Made by a program: the position numbers and the translations under genes. Of a stretch of 64,000 nucleotides of DNA, positions 31,158 to 50,123 are shown in pieces. Position 1 is the stretch's first letter. The number at the start of each line of letters is the position of its first letter. The stretch comes from Diphasiastrum complanatum (taxonomy: Eukaryota; Streptophyta; Lycopodiopsida; Lycopodiales; Lycopodiaceae): NCBI GenBank assembly GCA_029204225.1, contig CM055108.1, forward strand, positions 10,202,293 through 10,266,292. Reading direction: 5' to 3'. The notes beneath the pieces were generated by a model. That model searched no databases. It was given only the letters and a program-made list of their open reading frames with translations, and was not told the origin of the DNA.

Positions 31158-32178
31158 TGTGGTGGCCTAGTCGTTATAGATTTCCACAAAATCAATGAAT
31201 TACGTAGTATAAAAGGTTTGATCATTCCCCAAGAGAGAGAATAATCTCATGTTTTGCATGGTAAATGTATGTATGATGATAAACAGACTAGAGTGTATAA
31301 AGTTCACAATGAATACTACAGCGACATAACTGATTATCCAAAGATATTTAATTAAATTGGCATCCAGGAACACCAATGATGAAACGATTTGGTCAAGGTC
31401 CGTAATTGTAAGAATTACTTCATCTTCCAGGCTCTTCATGCATCAGGAAAACAGTCAGAACTGACAACAACTAGCAATTAGATTCATCAAGCAGAATCAC
31501 GTTAGCTAAAAGTTCTTCTTAATCAAACATAGAGAATTAGTTTTTATCGCAGGAAGCAAACAAGACAGAGCCTCAATCAATCCCATTATCTGAACACATA
31601 GCTCATTCCGAGTTGAAGGAATTTCTGCTAAAAGTTATGTTTAACAGCTTCGGCTCATTCCCTGCACACATTAGTCAGAATTATTACTTGCTAGTGTCAT
31701 CTGAAAATCCGTGTTAGAGTAACTGAAATTTAGTATAACTTAAGAAATGTGTGTGACGCAAACAGAATAGTATCACAATCAATCACAGATCATACAGAGT
31801 GTGTTCGCACAAATGATAAGAAGTAATTCTATGAGAGATAACAGAAGGAAAGAATGTTCAAGCTATAAGAACTTGCTCTTCGCTCTCTATTGATACTCAG
31901 CTCTGCGTAGAAATGCGTATGTACAATGACACATAGTGCTATCCTTATATAAATGTTCTTCAGCCTCAATGTCGCTTATGAACCATCAAATGTCGGTTCT
32001 GAACTTCTATTGCATCTCTTTTGAATGTCGCAACTTCTACTCAAAATATGAATTTACAAAGTGCGAAATAGGCCTTTACATGTATTTAGGCACTATAGCA
32101 CATTTTATATATATGGAAGTTGAAAATTTTTACAATATATGACAAAATTTGGATAATGTGAGATTATAAGACTCCACA
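31158..32178 (-). repeat. 5' LTR of Gypsy-2
   Basis: 1,021 bp, minus strand TGTGGAGTCTTA to CCACCACA, with a TATATATAAAA element near 32104-32114. It is longer than the Gypsy-1 LTR by about 90 bases through indels in the middle. It lies in Copia-F directly after codons reading NEYSSLIKN. Confidence 0.9.
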
Positions 32179-33380
32179 GTTCTTGATAAGAGATGAATAC
32201 TCGTTATCCAGAGCTTCTTTCCAGAGATCTGAATCAGGCTGATTGAGTGCCTCTTGGACAGACGCCGGTTTCTGAACAAGGTAGGTTGCAGACTCGTCGA
32301 TATCCCTATGAGGTGGTCTGCTAGTTCTTGATTGGGTAATAGAGAAAGTTGATCATTTCCATCATACTGTAGTTGCTGAACTGCAATATCATCATCTTTT
32401 GATTCGTCGTTGATTTGTTGTCGTCGGAAGTAGAAGAGCTTGGACCTTCAATGAGAATAGTCAACTGAGGAACTGGAAAATTCAATGCGTCAGGAGAATT
32501 TGATAGGTAGGCTACATGGGAACTGCCCTTTCCTTTGAGGTCTTGAAACTGATCTTCGATGAAGATGACATCCCGGCTAGTGAATATCTTCGACTTGATG
32601 GGATCAAACAACTTGTAGGCTTGATCTAAAGTAGTGTAGCTGATGAAAACACATTTGATACTCTGGAAGTCGAGCTTCTTCCTAAGATCATGAGGAATCT
32701 ATGCAAAAGCGATACATTCAAAAACTCGTAAGTTTGATAAAGAAGGTTTGGTACCTATCCAAACTTCGAATGGTGTTTTGTCTAAGAGACCTTTAGTAGG
32801 ACATCTGTTCTGAATATAGTTTGTTGTTGAAACAGCTTCAGCCCAGAAGCACTTTGGAAGTTTCGCATGTGATAACATGATTCTACTAAGGTTCTATTCT
32901 TTCTCTCAACAAGACCATTTGACTGAGGCGAATAGGAGGTAATGTATTGTTGCTCAATGTCGTTATTAAGGCAATACTCCTTGAATTTGTTGGAGATTTA
33001 TTCTCCTCCGTTATCTGACCTCAATGCTTTAATTCGTTTGCCAGTTTGATTCTCAGCATGCTCTTTGAATTGTCTGAATTTGATGAAAGCCTCTGATTTC
33101 TATTTAATGAAATAAACAGCTGTTCTTTTGGAGAATTCGTCAATAAAAGTAATGAAATACTTTGCATCTAGCAATAAAGGAGTTTGCATAGGTCCACGTA
33201 TATCTGTACGACCAACATCTAACAGATCTTTTGCTGTATGCCTATGGTTTGATCTAAAAGAATCCTAGCCTGCTTTCCAAAGATGCAGCTATGACATACA
33301 AGGAGATCGACCTTACCAGAAGGATAGTCGAGATCAAGAACCATGGATTGTCTGGACATGTTCAAAACATATGCATAATT
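32179..33380 (-). pseudogene. Integrase and RT start of Copia-F
   Basis: After the WHHRL of the integrase finger come CHSCIFGKQ, EAVSTTNYIQNR, KTPFEVW, then KKLDFQS and FDPIKSKIFTSRDVIFIED (in frame 32611-32321). Close to the Gypsy-2 boundary the frame VQEALNQPDSDLWKEALDNEY marks the conserved start of Copia RT. Stops and shifts are scattered through the integrase core, and the three acidic residues cannot be followed in one frame. Confidence 0.75.
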
Positions 33381-33386
33381 CAAGTG

Positions 33387-33863
33387 TCATAAGCGATGAT
33401 GCCATAGTAATGCTTTATTGACTAGAACAGAGGTTTTCAAGGCTTGACTAGACTCAGAATAACAATGCGCCAATCTATATAAGTAACTCTCCCTCTTGCC
33501 GAGTGCAAGGATCTTATTACTCCTATCAATAATTTTGCATTGATTAGATTCAAATTCTATCTTATGTCCTAAATCTATAATTATACTTACTGATAAAAGA
33601 TTTGTAGAGAGTTTAGGAACATATAAGACCTTTGATATTAGTTTGAATTGATCATGCTGAAATCGCAATCTTATAGTACCTTCACCTTCAATAGTGTGAG
33701 TACTATTGTCACCAAGATGAACAAATTTCTTCGTGCTGTAAGGCATGTAGGAGCTGAAAAACTCACGTTGATTGGTCATGTGTTGAGTTGCTCTAGAATC
33801 GAGAAACCATGCCTCATCCAAAAATGCGCTTGGATCTTTGACCATGAATGCGCCTTTGTCCAC
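33387..33863 (-). pseudogene. Protease of Copia-F
   Basis: AWFLDSRATQHMTNQREFF holds the active-site Asp, but the invariant Gly of DSG is Arg, so the enzyme should be dead. VLYVPKLSTNLLSVS and GHKIEFESNQCKI follow as usual. A related fragment occurs at 51590-51790 on the plus strand. Confidence 0.85.
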
Positions 33864-33869
33864 TTCGAC

Positions 33870-34699
33870 CTAGGGAGATGATAAAACTGTGTTTGCTTGT
33901 TGATCAGTTTGCTTGGCTGCATTCTTTGCTTGGAGAATTCGGCAATCCTTGATTTCATGGTTATTGTGCTTGCAATACTTGCAAAACATTTTCTTCTTTG
34001 ATTGTGGATCTGATGATTGTGCTTGACTTTGAGTCTGTTTCTGATTTGTTGCAGTCTTCTTGGAGCTTTTCTTCTTCTGTCGCTTAGAGCCTTTGTTGAC
34101 ATATAGAGCCTGAGAGGAGGAAGTAGACGAAGTGTCTTGACTTCTTCTATTGTCTTCTTGCAGCAACATAGTGATAACTCTAGTAAGAGTAAAATTTGAG
34201 TGTGTCGATATGATCATCACCCAGTTCTCATATGTAGAGGGCAATCTTGAAAGCAATGTCATAATTGCATCTTGATCATCTATGACTGATCCGACAGCAG
34301 CCATCTGTTGCAAGAGACTCTTAAACTGGTTAATGTGACTCTGAAGAGAATCACCAGTAGACATCTTGAATGTGAAGAATTTTCTTTGTAGATGTAACTT
34401 AGTAGTTACGTCCCTCACGTCATATAGTGAATTCAAGATGTCCCAAATGTCTCTTGACGTTTTCGCTTCAGCTATGTGTCCAATCTGTGTATCTGATATA
34501 TTGAGGATAATAAGCGCGAAAGCTTTAATGTCCTTCGATTTCCACTTTGAGTTGTCTTCTTCAGGTTTTACTTCTGTACCTATAACAATATCCCATAATT
34601 TGCTGCGATTAGCAAGGTCTTCATCTTAAATTTCCACAAATGATAATTGGATCCATTCAGCTTGTTTGCAATAACACCAGCTTTACTTTGAGAATCCAT
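33870..34699 (-). pseudogene. gag: Gag of Copia-F
   Basis: ATG at 34699 begins MDSQSKAGVIANKLNGSNY; a one-base deletion near 34610 shifts the frame, and the rest is open as RDIWDILNSLYD, INQFKSLLQQM and a CKYCKHNNHEIKDC zinc knuckle at the end. The order (capsid of the UBN2 type, then a single CCHC) is that of Copia gag. Confidence 0.85.
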
Positions 34700-34851
34700 C
34701 TGGAACTTAGTCTGTCGATTGTATCGATGACGCTAAGATGTAGTAATGCCAACAATAGGAAATCAATTCTCTGATACTGAAAGGTTGAAAAGAACTGAAG
34801 AGCAGTGATTATCAATTTGATATCGTGAAAGATATCAAGTATTAGAGATTT

Positions 34852-34864
34852 CGCTCTGATACCA
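34852..34864 (-). other. Primer binding site (tRNA-Met) of Copia-F
   Basis: Minus strand TGGTATCAGAGCG directly after the LTR end CCGACA. Confidence 0.9.
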
Positions 34865-36079
34865 TGTCGGAAAGAGGTGTGCAAAAGATAGGTCGATGGC
34901 AGAATAAACTATCTTCGTCTCTCTCATTGCATGACTACGTCTATCAATTTCAAACAAAAACAATAGTGATAGAAATCACATTTGATCTTTTAGTAACTAA
35001 CTTTGAAATCATCAGTACTACAGTGATTACGTAGCCAAACAATGATGCATTGAATTATCAAACAAATAATTAGTCGCGGAGAACTATAGAGACGCATGCA
35101 TTTTGAGATGAAGTTGAACGCAATAAAATATAGTATTGATTTAGTATGAAAACGAAACAGAAGTAAATGAGTACAATAAGTTACGGATCGAAGCCGCGTA
35201 CTCTATGCTCTCTGAGCGGCTAAAATGAAAGTCTGAATTAAGCGCAATGCTGATAAGCATTAGTGCAATAGCAATCTCTAAAACAACTCTAAGAAGTGAG
35301 CTAGAATGCTCAGGAGTGTTCAAGCTCACATGCCTGAGAGAGAGAGAGAGAGCTAACTATTCAAATGCTTCATCGTAAGTTGATTGATCAGTTGTATGAA
35401 TATGAACAGGTATATATACTAAGAAATTAGGTCATCAATTGCGATTTCCAGTTGGCTGGTGTCCGTTGACATCCATCCAGTTCCTTGTCATTCGTTGCTG
35501 ATAAGCGGTGGAAATTGACCGTAAACAGTCTGTCTGCATAAATGAACCAAACTGTCACTTCTACAGAAAAGAACTAAAACAGCCACATGCGACATTGTCG
35601 CAAAAAGACGACATTGTCGGCATTTTGCAAAAAATCCAACAGTGCCTTAAAATCTCTTTTAGGGTTGCCCCCACACTTTGCCAGAGTCATTTCCTTAACA
35701 TTTGAGGCACTTAGGAAAAAGCAAAAAATGCGACTCTGCATATTTGCTCGCAAATCCTGACAGGCGATAGTGTCGCTAAAATGCAAAAAATACGACACTG
35801 TATATTTGCTCGCAAATCCTGACAGGCAACAATGTCGTTAAAACGCAAAAAATGCGACATTGTGATTTTACACAAAATTTTTGACAGGAAAAATACGAAG
35901 TGAGAGAAAATGAAAATACGACACTGTAGTCAAACTTCGTGTATTTCTGCAAACTGTGTAAAAACACTTGTAAATTTGCAGATTATAAAAAAACATAGGA
36001 AAATCCGCAGAACTGGATAAACAATGGATGAGGATTAAAATCCGATTAGTCGATTAGTAAGAAGGAGAACAATCCAACA
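34865..36079 (-). repeat. 5' LTR of Copia-F
   Basis: The minus strand ends CCGACA before the primer site. The best start is TGTTGGATTG at 36079, which pairs imperfectly with the terminal inverted repeat, giving about 1,215 bp. The inner part holds the 62-bp tandem repeat and many CGACATTGTCG-like motifs. The upper boundary is a judgement. Confidence 0.65.
35721..35866. repeat. 62-bp tandem repeat in the Copia-F LTR
   Basis: GCAAAAAATGCGAC-type units start at 35721, 35783 and 35845, giving two full units and part of a third. Each contains TATTTGCTCGCAAATCCTGA, itself carrying the dyad TTTGC/GCAAA. Confidence 0.85.
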
Positions 36080-36279
36080 CATGTGTGATCGTTCAAAAGA
36101 CAAAAATCAATAATGTGAAAAGTATGAAACCTCATAAACTCTGCATGGAAATACTAGACACTATCTAGTATGATCTATAGTTCTCAAACATACAATGAGA
36201 GATTTCTTGGCAAATCTCTCTCACAAATGGCACTTTTCATGTAAAATGTACAAATAACACATAGAGATATCTCATCATT

Positions 36280-36453
36280 TTGTGAGAGACAAGGTGCAAA
36301 CCAAAGAAATCCAACTCCAACATATTCCATCATCGAATTGCTTAGCTGATATCCTTACTAAATCCTTGACTAAGGATTCATTCATCAAGCTAAGATCAAT
36401 CCTTGGGGTTTTGGATAAATGTAATATAATTTCATCAAGCTCAATTTGAGGAG
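36280..36453 (+). pseudogene. Copia RNase H C-terminal tail
   Basis: Plus-strand frame IQLQHIPSSNCLADILTKSL and FIKLRSILGVLD matches the end of Copia polyproteins (compare Copia-A before its stop). It ends at a purine tract TTTGAGGAG at 36444-36453, after which an LTR-like TGAGAAAATTGG begins. Confidence 0.8.
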
Positions 36454-37014
36454 TGAGAAAATTGGAAAAGTCTAGCTTGATTTGTATATAGTTTTTTGTG
36501 TACATTTTAATCATAGAGAGCATGTTGTGAGAAGATCATATCCAAAACACACTTGATGGATCTAGTATCTTTAGCCAAATTTGATTACGCATCTTATAAC
36601 TTTAGCTACAAGATAGAAATCATCACTTTACACATGCTAGAACTTGGAAATGCATGAAGATCTTATCATAAGCACTTAGATTTGATTTGGTATTGTCCCT
36701 GACCATACAATAGCAGTAGCCTATGGTCATTCAAACATGTGGATGCAAGATCAACAATTAGAAACACATTCTACACACTAGAAATCAAGATATATTGAGA
36801 AATACACATGAGAGAGATGATACATAAAATGAGAATACAATGATACTTTCTCCACACTAGTATTGCTATTTATAGCTGCCAAAATGTCACTTGGCCAATT
36901 GCCCTGAATGGTAACTTTTTGGTACTTCATAAAAAAACCTTTTTATTCTACTCTAGATGCAATGCATCTATATTAGCCAATTAGAATGGATCCAGATTCG
37001 ACCTCATCCACAAA
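36454..37014 (-). repeat. LTR fragments, partly inverted
   Basis: A plus-strand LTR start at 36454 gives way to a minus-strand LTR fragment whose bases 36920-37014 are inverted relative to 37154-37230. The minus-strand piece has a TATAAATA box (36867-36874). Boundaries between the two pieces are unclear. Confidence 0.5.
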
Positions 37015-37529
37015 TGTGTGAAAAATTGTCAACTAGTTTGGTTCTTTTATTTGGTATTTTTGGAGGCCAAAATGAAATCTCAAGTTAGAGATAGTTTCAT
37101 ATTTGTCAATACAGGCCTAAATAGTGGTTTTAATATTTTTGACAAGTAGATAAGTGGATGAGGTCGTGTTTGGACCCATTCTAATTGGCTAATATTAGTA
37201 CATTGCATTTGGACTAGTTTCTCTAGGTTTTTGATTAATTACCTAGAAGTTGCCATTTTAGAACATACTAGGACTTTTCAAGAGTGTGTTTCAATCTTAG
37301 GTGTTGGCAAAGTTCATCATATTGTGTTTAGATCTATTGTGATCAAGAAATCAAGATTCTAGGTGCTAGGATTTGCTAGAAAGAGAAAAAGGAGAGGTTA
37401 GATTGTTTCCATATATTTGTGATTTGTTCTTGAGTTTCATTTGTTGATTTTCAAGGGAGTGCTTAGTGCATTAGAACAGGTTCAAATAGAAGATCAGATC
37501 ATTGCAACATCGCAACCTCAAGCGGCTTC

Positions 37530-38290
37530 ATGTTGGAAGGCAATGATAGGCTTACCTCAATCAACTATTCTACTTGGAAGGTAAGAATTGAATCCTTGCT
37601 GGAGATGAATGAGTTGATGGATATTGTTCTAGGTGTGGAGGAGAGACCTTTGGCACAACAAGATCAATTTAGGTATGACAAGAGGGCAAAGAAAGCTATA
37701 CATGTGATCAAGATGAATGTGACTAATGAACTAATCAAGGAAGTTGGTAAGTGCACAACATCAAAGGAGGCTTGAGATTCATTAAAGAAGCTTTATGAAT
37801 CTAAGTCTACATCTAGATTTCTAGCTCTAAGAAGACGAATCTTTTCTTGTATGCAAAAGAAGGATGAAGGTGCTCATGCTTTTGTTTTGAGGATTCAATG
37901 ATGAGTTAGCATGTATTGATGAAAGCATTAGGAAGTAAGTTGTTCTTAATGGCTTGTTGGATTATCATGCTAATCTTGTTTAAAGTTTTGCTATTCAAAA
38001 GACTTTTTCAAGTATGGTGGATTTGCAAGAGATTTTGATGAATGAGGAGTTTAGGCTTTTATCAAGAGGAGGTGCATCTACTACATTTCAAGTTGATGGA
38101 GAGGAGGCTATGTTCATCAAAGTCAAGTTCAAGGGCAAGGGCAAGGGCAAAGGAAATGGTCAAAGGGTTGAGATCAAGGTGAGCCTTCCACTTTTGTTGG
38201 TAAGAAGAAAGATAGGTCAAAGTTAAATGCTTCTATTGTGGAATCGAAGTTCATTTTGCTAATGATTTCTTCAAGAAGAAGGGAGATCAG
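37530..38290 (+). pseudogene. gag: Gag of Copia-H
   Basis: ATG 37530 opens MLEGNDRLTSINYSTWKVRI and reads to a TGA at 37773, in place of the Trp codon expected in KEAWDSL. Remnants continue as LKKLYESK, FVLRI and EEFRLLSRGGAS. A zinc-knuckle-like CFYCGIEVHF is recognisable near 38229 in a shifted frame. It belongs to the Copia-C family. Confidence 0.8.
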
Positions 38291-38340
38291 GTGAGAAGCA
38301 AACCAACCTAACTATTGATGAAGATGGTGTTGATGAACAA

Positions 38341-38853
38341 TTGTCAAATGATGCTTTTGTTATGTCATCATGCTTGTTGGCTAATCATGGATACATTGAT
38401 CCTTGGTGGATTGACAATGGAGCTACATCAGACATGACATTTCATGAGGAGGATTATTCATCCTTGATGGCTTTTGAAGGTGACAAGAAGATTATCTACA
38501 CGGCCAATAATGGTGAGTGTGCAATCAAAGGGATTGGCACAATTCCTATTTCCCTCTCTACTGATAGGAATATCAATTTGAAGGATGTTTTGTTCATTCC
38601 ATCTATTACTAAGAATCTTCTTAGTGTGAGTCAAATGCTTGACAAGGGATTCAAATTGGAGTTTGTTGGTGATGCTTGTTTGATCAAGAAAGAGGATGAA
38701 TTAATTGCAAAAGGGAAGAGACAAGGTTCATTGTTCAAACTTGATGCTTGTGTTGTTGCTAACCAAGTTGGATGCATGGCAAAAGAGAAATGTCAATGCA
38801 AGAAATATGGCACAAGAGGTTGGGACATCTCAACTACAAGTCATTGGAGGTGA
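38341..38853 (+). pseudogene. Protease region of Copia-H
   Basis: WWIDNGATSDMTFHEE replaces DSG by DNG, likely inactivating. ANNGECAIKGIGTIP and VLFIPSITKNLLSVSQM follow. The frame passes out of register near 38790, where the integrase finger starts in the next frame. Confidence 0.85.
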
Positions 38854-39656
38854 TGGCAAAAAGGGAAGTTGTTTTTGGTCATCCTAAATCTCTTACAAGC
38901 TTGAATCATGTTTGTGAGCAATGTGCTTTATCTAAGTCACATAGATTACCTTATAAGAGATCTATATCTAGATCTACAAAGCCTTTTCAAGTTGTACATT
39001 CGGATATTCGTGGTATTACTACAATTAGAAAGGAGGTGCTAAAATGTATGTGACTTTTATTGATGTATGTAGTAGATTTTGTTGGGTCTATCTACTAAAA
39101 AGAAAAGATGAGGTGTTTGATGTCTTTGTCAAGTTCAAGATTGCAAGGGAGATCCAATTCTCTACCAAGATCAAGTGCTTAAGGAGTGACAATGGTGGTG
39201 AGTGCATTTCTACAAAGTTCAGGGTTTTTTGTGATGAGCATGGGATCAAGAGGGAGTACACAAGTCCAAGGAAACCACAACAAAATGGAGCGGTCGAGAG
39301 GAAGAATAGAACCTTATGTGAAGGAGCTAAAGCCATGAGGTTAGGTGCAAATCTTCCAAAACCATTTTGGGATCAATCTTTGTTGTGTGCTAATTTTCTA
39401 TGCAATATGTGGCCGAGTGCTACATTGGATGGAAAAACCCCTTTTGAGGTATTGTTTGGAAGAAGGCCGAGTGTCAAGTTTTTCAAAACCTTTGGATGTA
39501 TATGCTATATCAACATCACTCTTGATGATAGAACCAAGGAGGATCCATCTTCAAAGAAAGGTGTGTTTGTTGGCTATAGTGAGGTAAGCAAGGCTTACAA
39601 AGTTTTTATTCGTTCAACTAAGAAAGTGGTCATTGGAAGAGATGTCATTTTTTGAT
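38772..39656 (+). pseudogene. Integrase of Copia-H
   Basis: The HHCC finger reads IWHKRLGHLNYKSLE and CEQCALSK; the core has VHSDIRG, LRSDNGGECIS and PQQNGAVERKNR with all three acidic residues in readable sequence, but a frameshift near 39044 splits it. KTFGCICYI and SKKGVFVGYS follow. The frame ends at TGA 39654-39656 because of one extra T; the next codons read DEGNFPN in the shifted frame. Confidence 0.88.
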
Positions 39657-39720
39657 GAGGGAAACTTTCCAAATATTGTTTGCAACCTTGAACCATGAAA
39701 GCATGCCCTCAAGGGACAGG

Positions 39721-40774
39721 TAGGGAGCAGAAGCATGTGAGTATTTTGGAAAGGAGAATGTTGAATTCAACAAATGTTGGGATTTGAACATTTGGAAAGG
39801 AGGGACTAATTCATATCTTAAGCATGTTCACTCAATAGTTTTTCCTATTAGTTATGTAGAATCTGAATTTAGTTTGTCGTGTATTGTCTACTTAACAAGG
39901 TTGTTAAAAAGGACACCGTTTAAGTGTATTGACTTGTATCAGCTTTGAGGATCAAAGTAATTTTGTTAAGGTTCTTTGAATATTAATGCAAGATACAATA
40001 AATAAATCATAAATCACCCAAAATTTGTACCTTGTATTGATTCATTATAAGTACGACATGTGCAAGGTAGCTAGATGACACGTCACCTTCTTTCTACTAT
40101 GTGCCACATTATCATCTTTTCTAGATGTCTCTATTCTCAATTTATCGTTAAGAAAGAGCTCAACGTAGTGACATGGTCCATCCAGATGTTGTTACAATTT
40201 CCATTGCATTGATGTATTTGTAGATTTTAATCTTTGGAATAGTTTTCTTATTATTTTGAGCAAGCATTAGTCTAGTAAGCAGTTGAACAATCACAAACTC
40301 ATCCATTTATTTGGCTTTATCAATCTATATTGAGCTTTGGCCAATTTGACATTGGCCCTCTCATTTTTCCTCCTATGTAAATACTAAAATTCACATTGTA
40401 ATTTGTAGACCACCTAAAACTCTAGTAAAATATAGGGGGTGGGTTTGCATGTTGCTTGGCACAACATATTGCAACCACTTGTAGCATTTATAAAGGGCCA
40501 AGATTCTCTTGTTGCCATGTGACTTAGTTTAAATTGGGTCTTGACAGGTGAAAATGACCAGGGTGAGGACAATGTCAATCCATTCGATTGACTTTGAGGT
40601 ACGTTATGGACCTTTGTCCTTCAAATTTCATCCTTGTCATCAATTTGAATGAAAGGGTAGCAAGTCGACGATGTTAAATATGGCTCATTCATCATTTTCA
40701 AAATAATTCTCATATATCTCTTTCACACATACATCTCTCAATATTGTTACAACATAATAAGGAGATGAGATGTT
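39721..40774. other. Unassigned AT-rich DNA
   Basis: No gene or recognisable element on either strand. Confidence 0.5.
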
Positions 40775-41100
40775 TGTGAAAAATTGTCAACTAGTCAAGT
40801 TGTCTAATTCGGCAATTTGGAAGCCAAAGTGAATTTTCAAGTTAGAGAAGTTTTTTTATGTCAATAAGGCCTAAGAATAGTGTCCTTACTATTTTTAGCA
40901 AAATAGGGATGTTGATAAGTCGGATTTAGACCCTTTTTTATTGGTTGATAGACATACATTGAATCTAGTCACAAATATCTAGCTTTTTGGAGAAGTTTCT
41001 AGAAACTACCATTTAGGGTCATTCTTGGCATGTGGCCAAGTGGCCAGATGACACATTTGTTGCTATGAATAGTTGTACCAACGAGAGCTTGTAGTGTGTT
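40775..41100 (+). repeat. Copia-C family LTR fragment
   Basis: TGTGAAAAATTGTCAACTAG, GGCAATTTGGAAGCC, and CATTGAATCTAGTC occur in the same order as in the LTRs at 17430 and 58305. No primer site follows, so it is a truncated solo piece. Confidence 0.7.
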
Positions 41101-48904
<7,804 letters not shown>

Positions 48905-49038
48905 TTCAAGCCTACCACACATCCTAGATCATGACACATGGTGACCATGCAGGTCCATGAGTTTGGTCAAGTCAATGGGCCAAGTCGATGTTCAATTATA
49001 AGTTGGGTTTGGGACCCAAGGGAGTTGGGTCCCTAACA
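48905..49038 (-). repeat. Chromovirus LTR start (fragment)
   Basis: The minus strand begins TGTTAGGGACCCAACTCCC after the purine tract AAGGGGGAGGGAA (49039-49052). It aligns with the first 130 bases of the plus-strand LTR at 50855 and then diverges, so the LTR is cut. Confidence 0.8.
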
Positions 49039-49059
49039 TTCCCTCCCCCTTGAAAGAAT

Positions 49060-49700
49060 CCTCTTCTAAGGAAGGAAATGTGGGAATCTTAGTCAAACGT
49101 CTCGCTCCTTTTCCCAAGTGTCCTCGTCTTCGGAGCTTCCTTTCCAACGAACCAAGTACTCAGTCACCTGCTGGTTTCTAAGCCCACGTTGATGAACATC
49201 AACAATGTCTATGATTCCGAAGGTACAAAGGATGTCAGGTCCTCAAGTTGAACTAGGCCCTCCTAAAGAATCAAGTCGTCCTTTCCACTAAGTTGTTCCT
49301 TTAAACGACTAATGTGAAAAACTAGATGAACTTTGACTCCCTGAGGAAAGTCTAGTTGGTAGGCATTCCGATTGAGTTTCTTTACATACGGAAAGGCCGA
49401 ACACAACGAGGCAATAACATAGGACATTTTCCAATCTTTAATATCTTAGCATCTTTTGGGATTCTAAAATATACCCAAGCCCCTTCCTCATAGACCCTAG
49501 GCTATGGCTTTTGATTAGCATAAAAATGGGCTCTATCTTGAGCCGTTTTCATGTTATCGCGAGCAACAAGCAACATTTCTTGCATATCATGCATGAAATT
49601 TCTTTGGGAATTCCTTCACTACATGACTTGGTTCCATACAATTGAAGCACAGATTGTCGCTTTTGGCTTTAGTGAAAGTCTCCTAGTCCATAGAAGATCT
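49060..49700 (-). pseudogene. Chromovirus integrase end and chromodomain
   Basis: Minus-strand blocks: KTAQDRAHFYANQKP, VYEEGAWVYFRIPK, then the GPF/Y-like region in shifted frames (FHISRLKEQL), and GIIDIVDVHQRG followed by VTEYLVRWKGSSEDEDTWE, a clear chromodomain. Several frameshifts. The chromodomain is the mark of chromoviruses and lies, as expected, just before the purine tract and LTR. Confidence 0.85.
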
Positions 49701-49905
49701 TTACTTCAGTTTACTTGGGCCAACAGACACTTCTTTCACCTTATCTTTTTCTTTCTTTGAAAAGAATGGTTCTTGCCCTTTGCTTCAGGTGAAACCCCAA
49801 CCTCAGGCCTAGCCACTATATGAGTATCATCGTATATGCATGCGAAGCGAACCGCATCATTGAGGGTAAGAGGCTGGTTCCTCCTAACATCTAGCTGATA
49901 GTCTA
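49700..49905 (-). pseudogene. gag: Ty3/gypsy gag remnant
   Basis: The minus strand reads DYQLDVRRNQPLTLNDAVRF and YDDTHIVARPE, resembling the end of a Ty3 gag capsid and the start of the basic linker. It directly adjoins the integrase part, so protease, RT and RNase H were deleted between them. Confidence 0.55.
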
Positions 49906-49909
49906 CCAA

Positions 49910-50123
49910 AAACTAGTAGTCTAATGACTAGATTCAATGTATCTCAATATGCAAAGTCATTAAGCTCAATTCGACCTTAGACCCTTCTAGAACTTCTCCA
50001 AAATACTAAACTTACTATTTTTAGAACTTATCAACATAAAAGAAATGTTTCTCTAAGTTTACTGCAGGATGTGGCCTCCAAATTGCCAATAATAGTCAAG
50101 TAGCTAGTTGACAATTTTCACGT
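49910..50123 (-). repeat. Copia-C family LTR fragment
   Basis: The minus strand reads GTGAAAATTGTCAACTAG, GGCAATTTGGAGGCC and CATTGAATCTAGTCATTAG, in the order seen in the 58305 LTR. Only the first third is present. Confidence 0.7.

Larger units (their letters stand above)
23823..32178 (-). mobile_element. Gypsy-2: pol-bearing Ty3/gypsy (Athila/Tat-like) element, 3' end lost
   Basis: Reading the minus strand: 1,021-bp LTR, tRNA-Asp primer site, gag with zinc knuckles, two retropepsin-like domains, RT, RNase H, integrase, AT-rich spacer and accessory frame, cut at 23822 by a Copia fragment. Every gene has stops or frameshifts. The LTR start at 32178 interrupts Copia-F within the first codons of its RT. 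Gypsy-1 is a deletion derivative of this kind of element. The element-flanking duplication cannot be tested because the 3' LTR is missing. Confidence 0.88.
32179..36079 (-). mobile_element. Copia-F: decayed Copia element cut by Gypsy-2
   Basis: Minus-strand LTR, primer site, gag, protease, integrase and the first codons of RT. The Gypsy-2 LTR starts there, and the rest of RT and RNase H is not found in the window. Multiple frameshifts show that it is old, which dates the Gypsy-2 insertion as later than Copia-F. Confidence 0.85.
37018..39720 (+). mobile_element. Copia-H: decayed Copia element (LTR start to integrase)
   Basis: Begins TGTGAAAAATTGTCAACTAG like the Copia-C LTR, but only part of the LTR remains before leader sequence. 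It then carries gag, protease and integrase with several stops and shifts, and fades out after the integrase C-terminus near 39720. RT, RNase H and the 3' LTR are missing. Confidence 0.8.
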
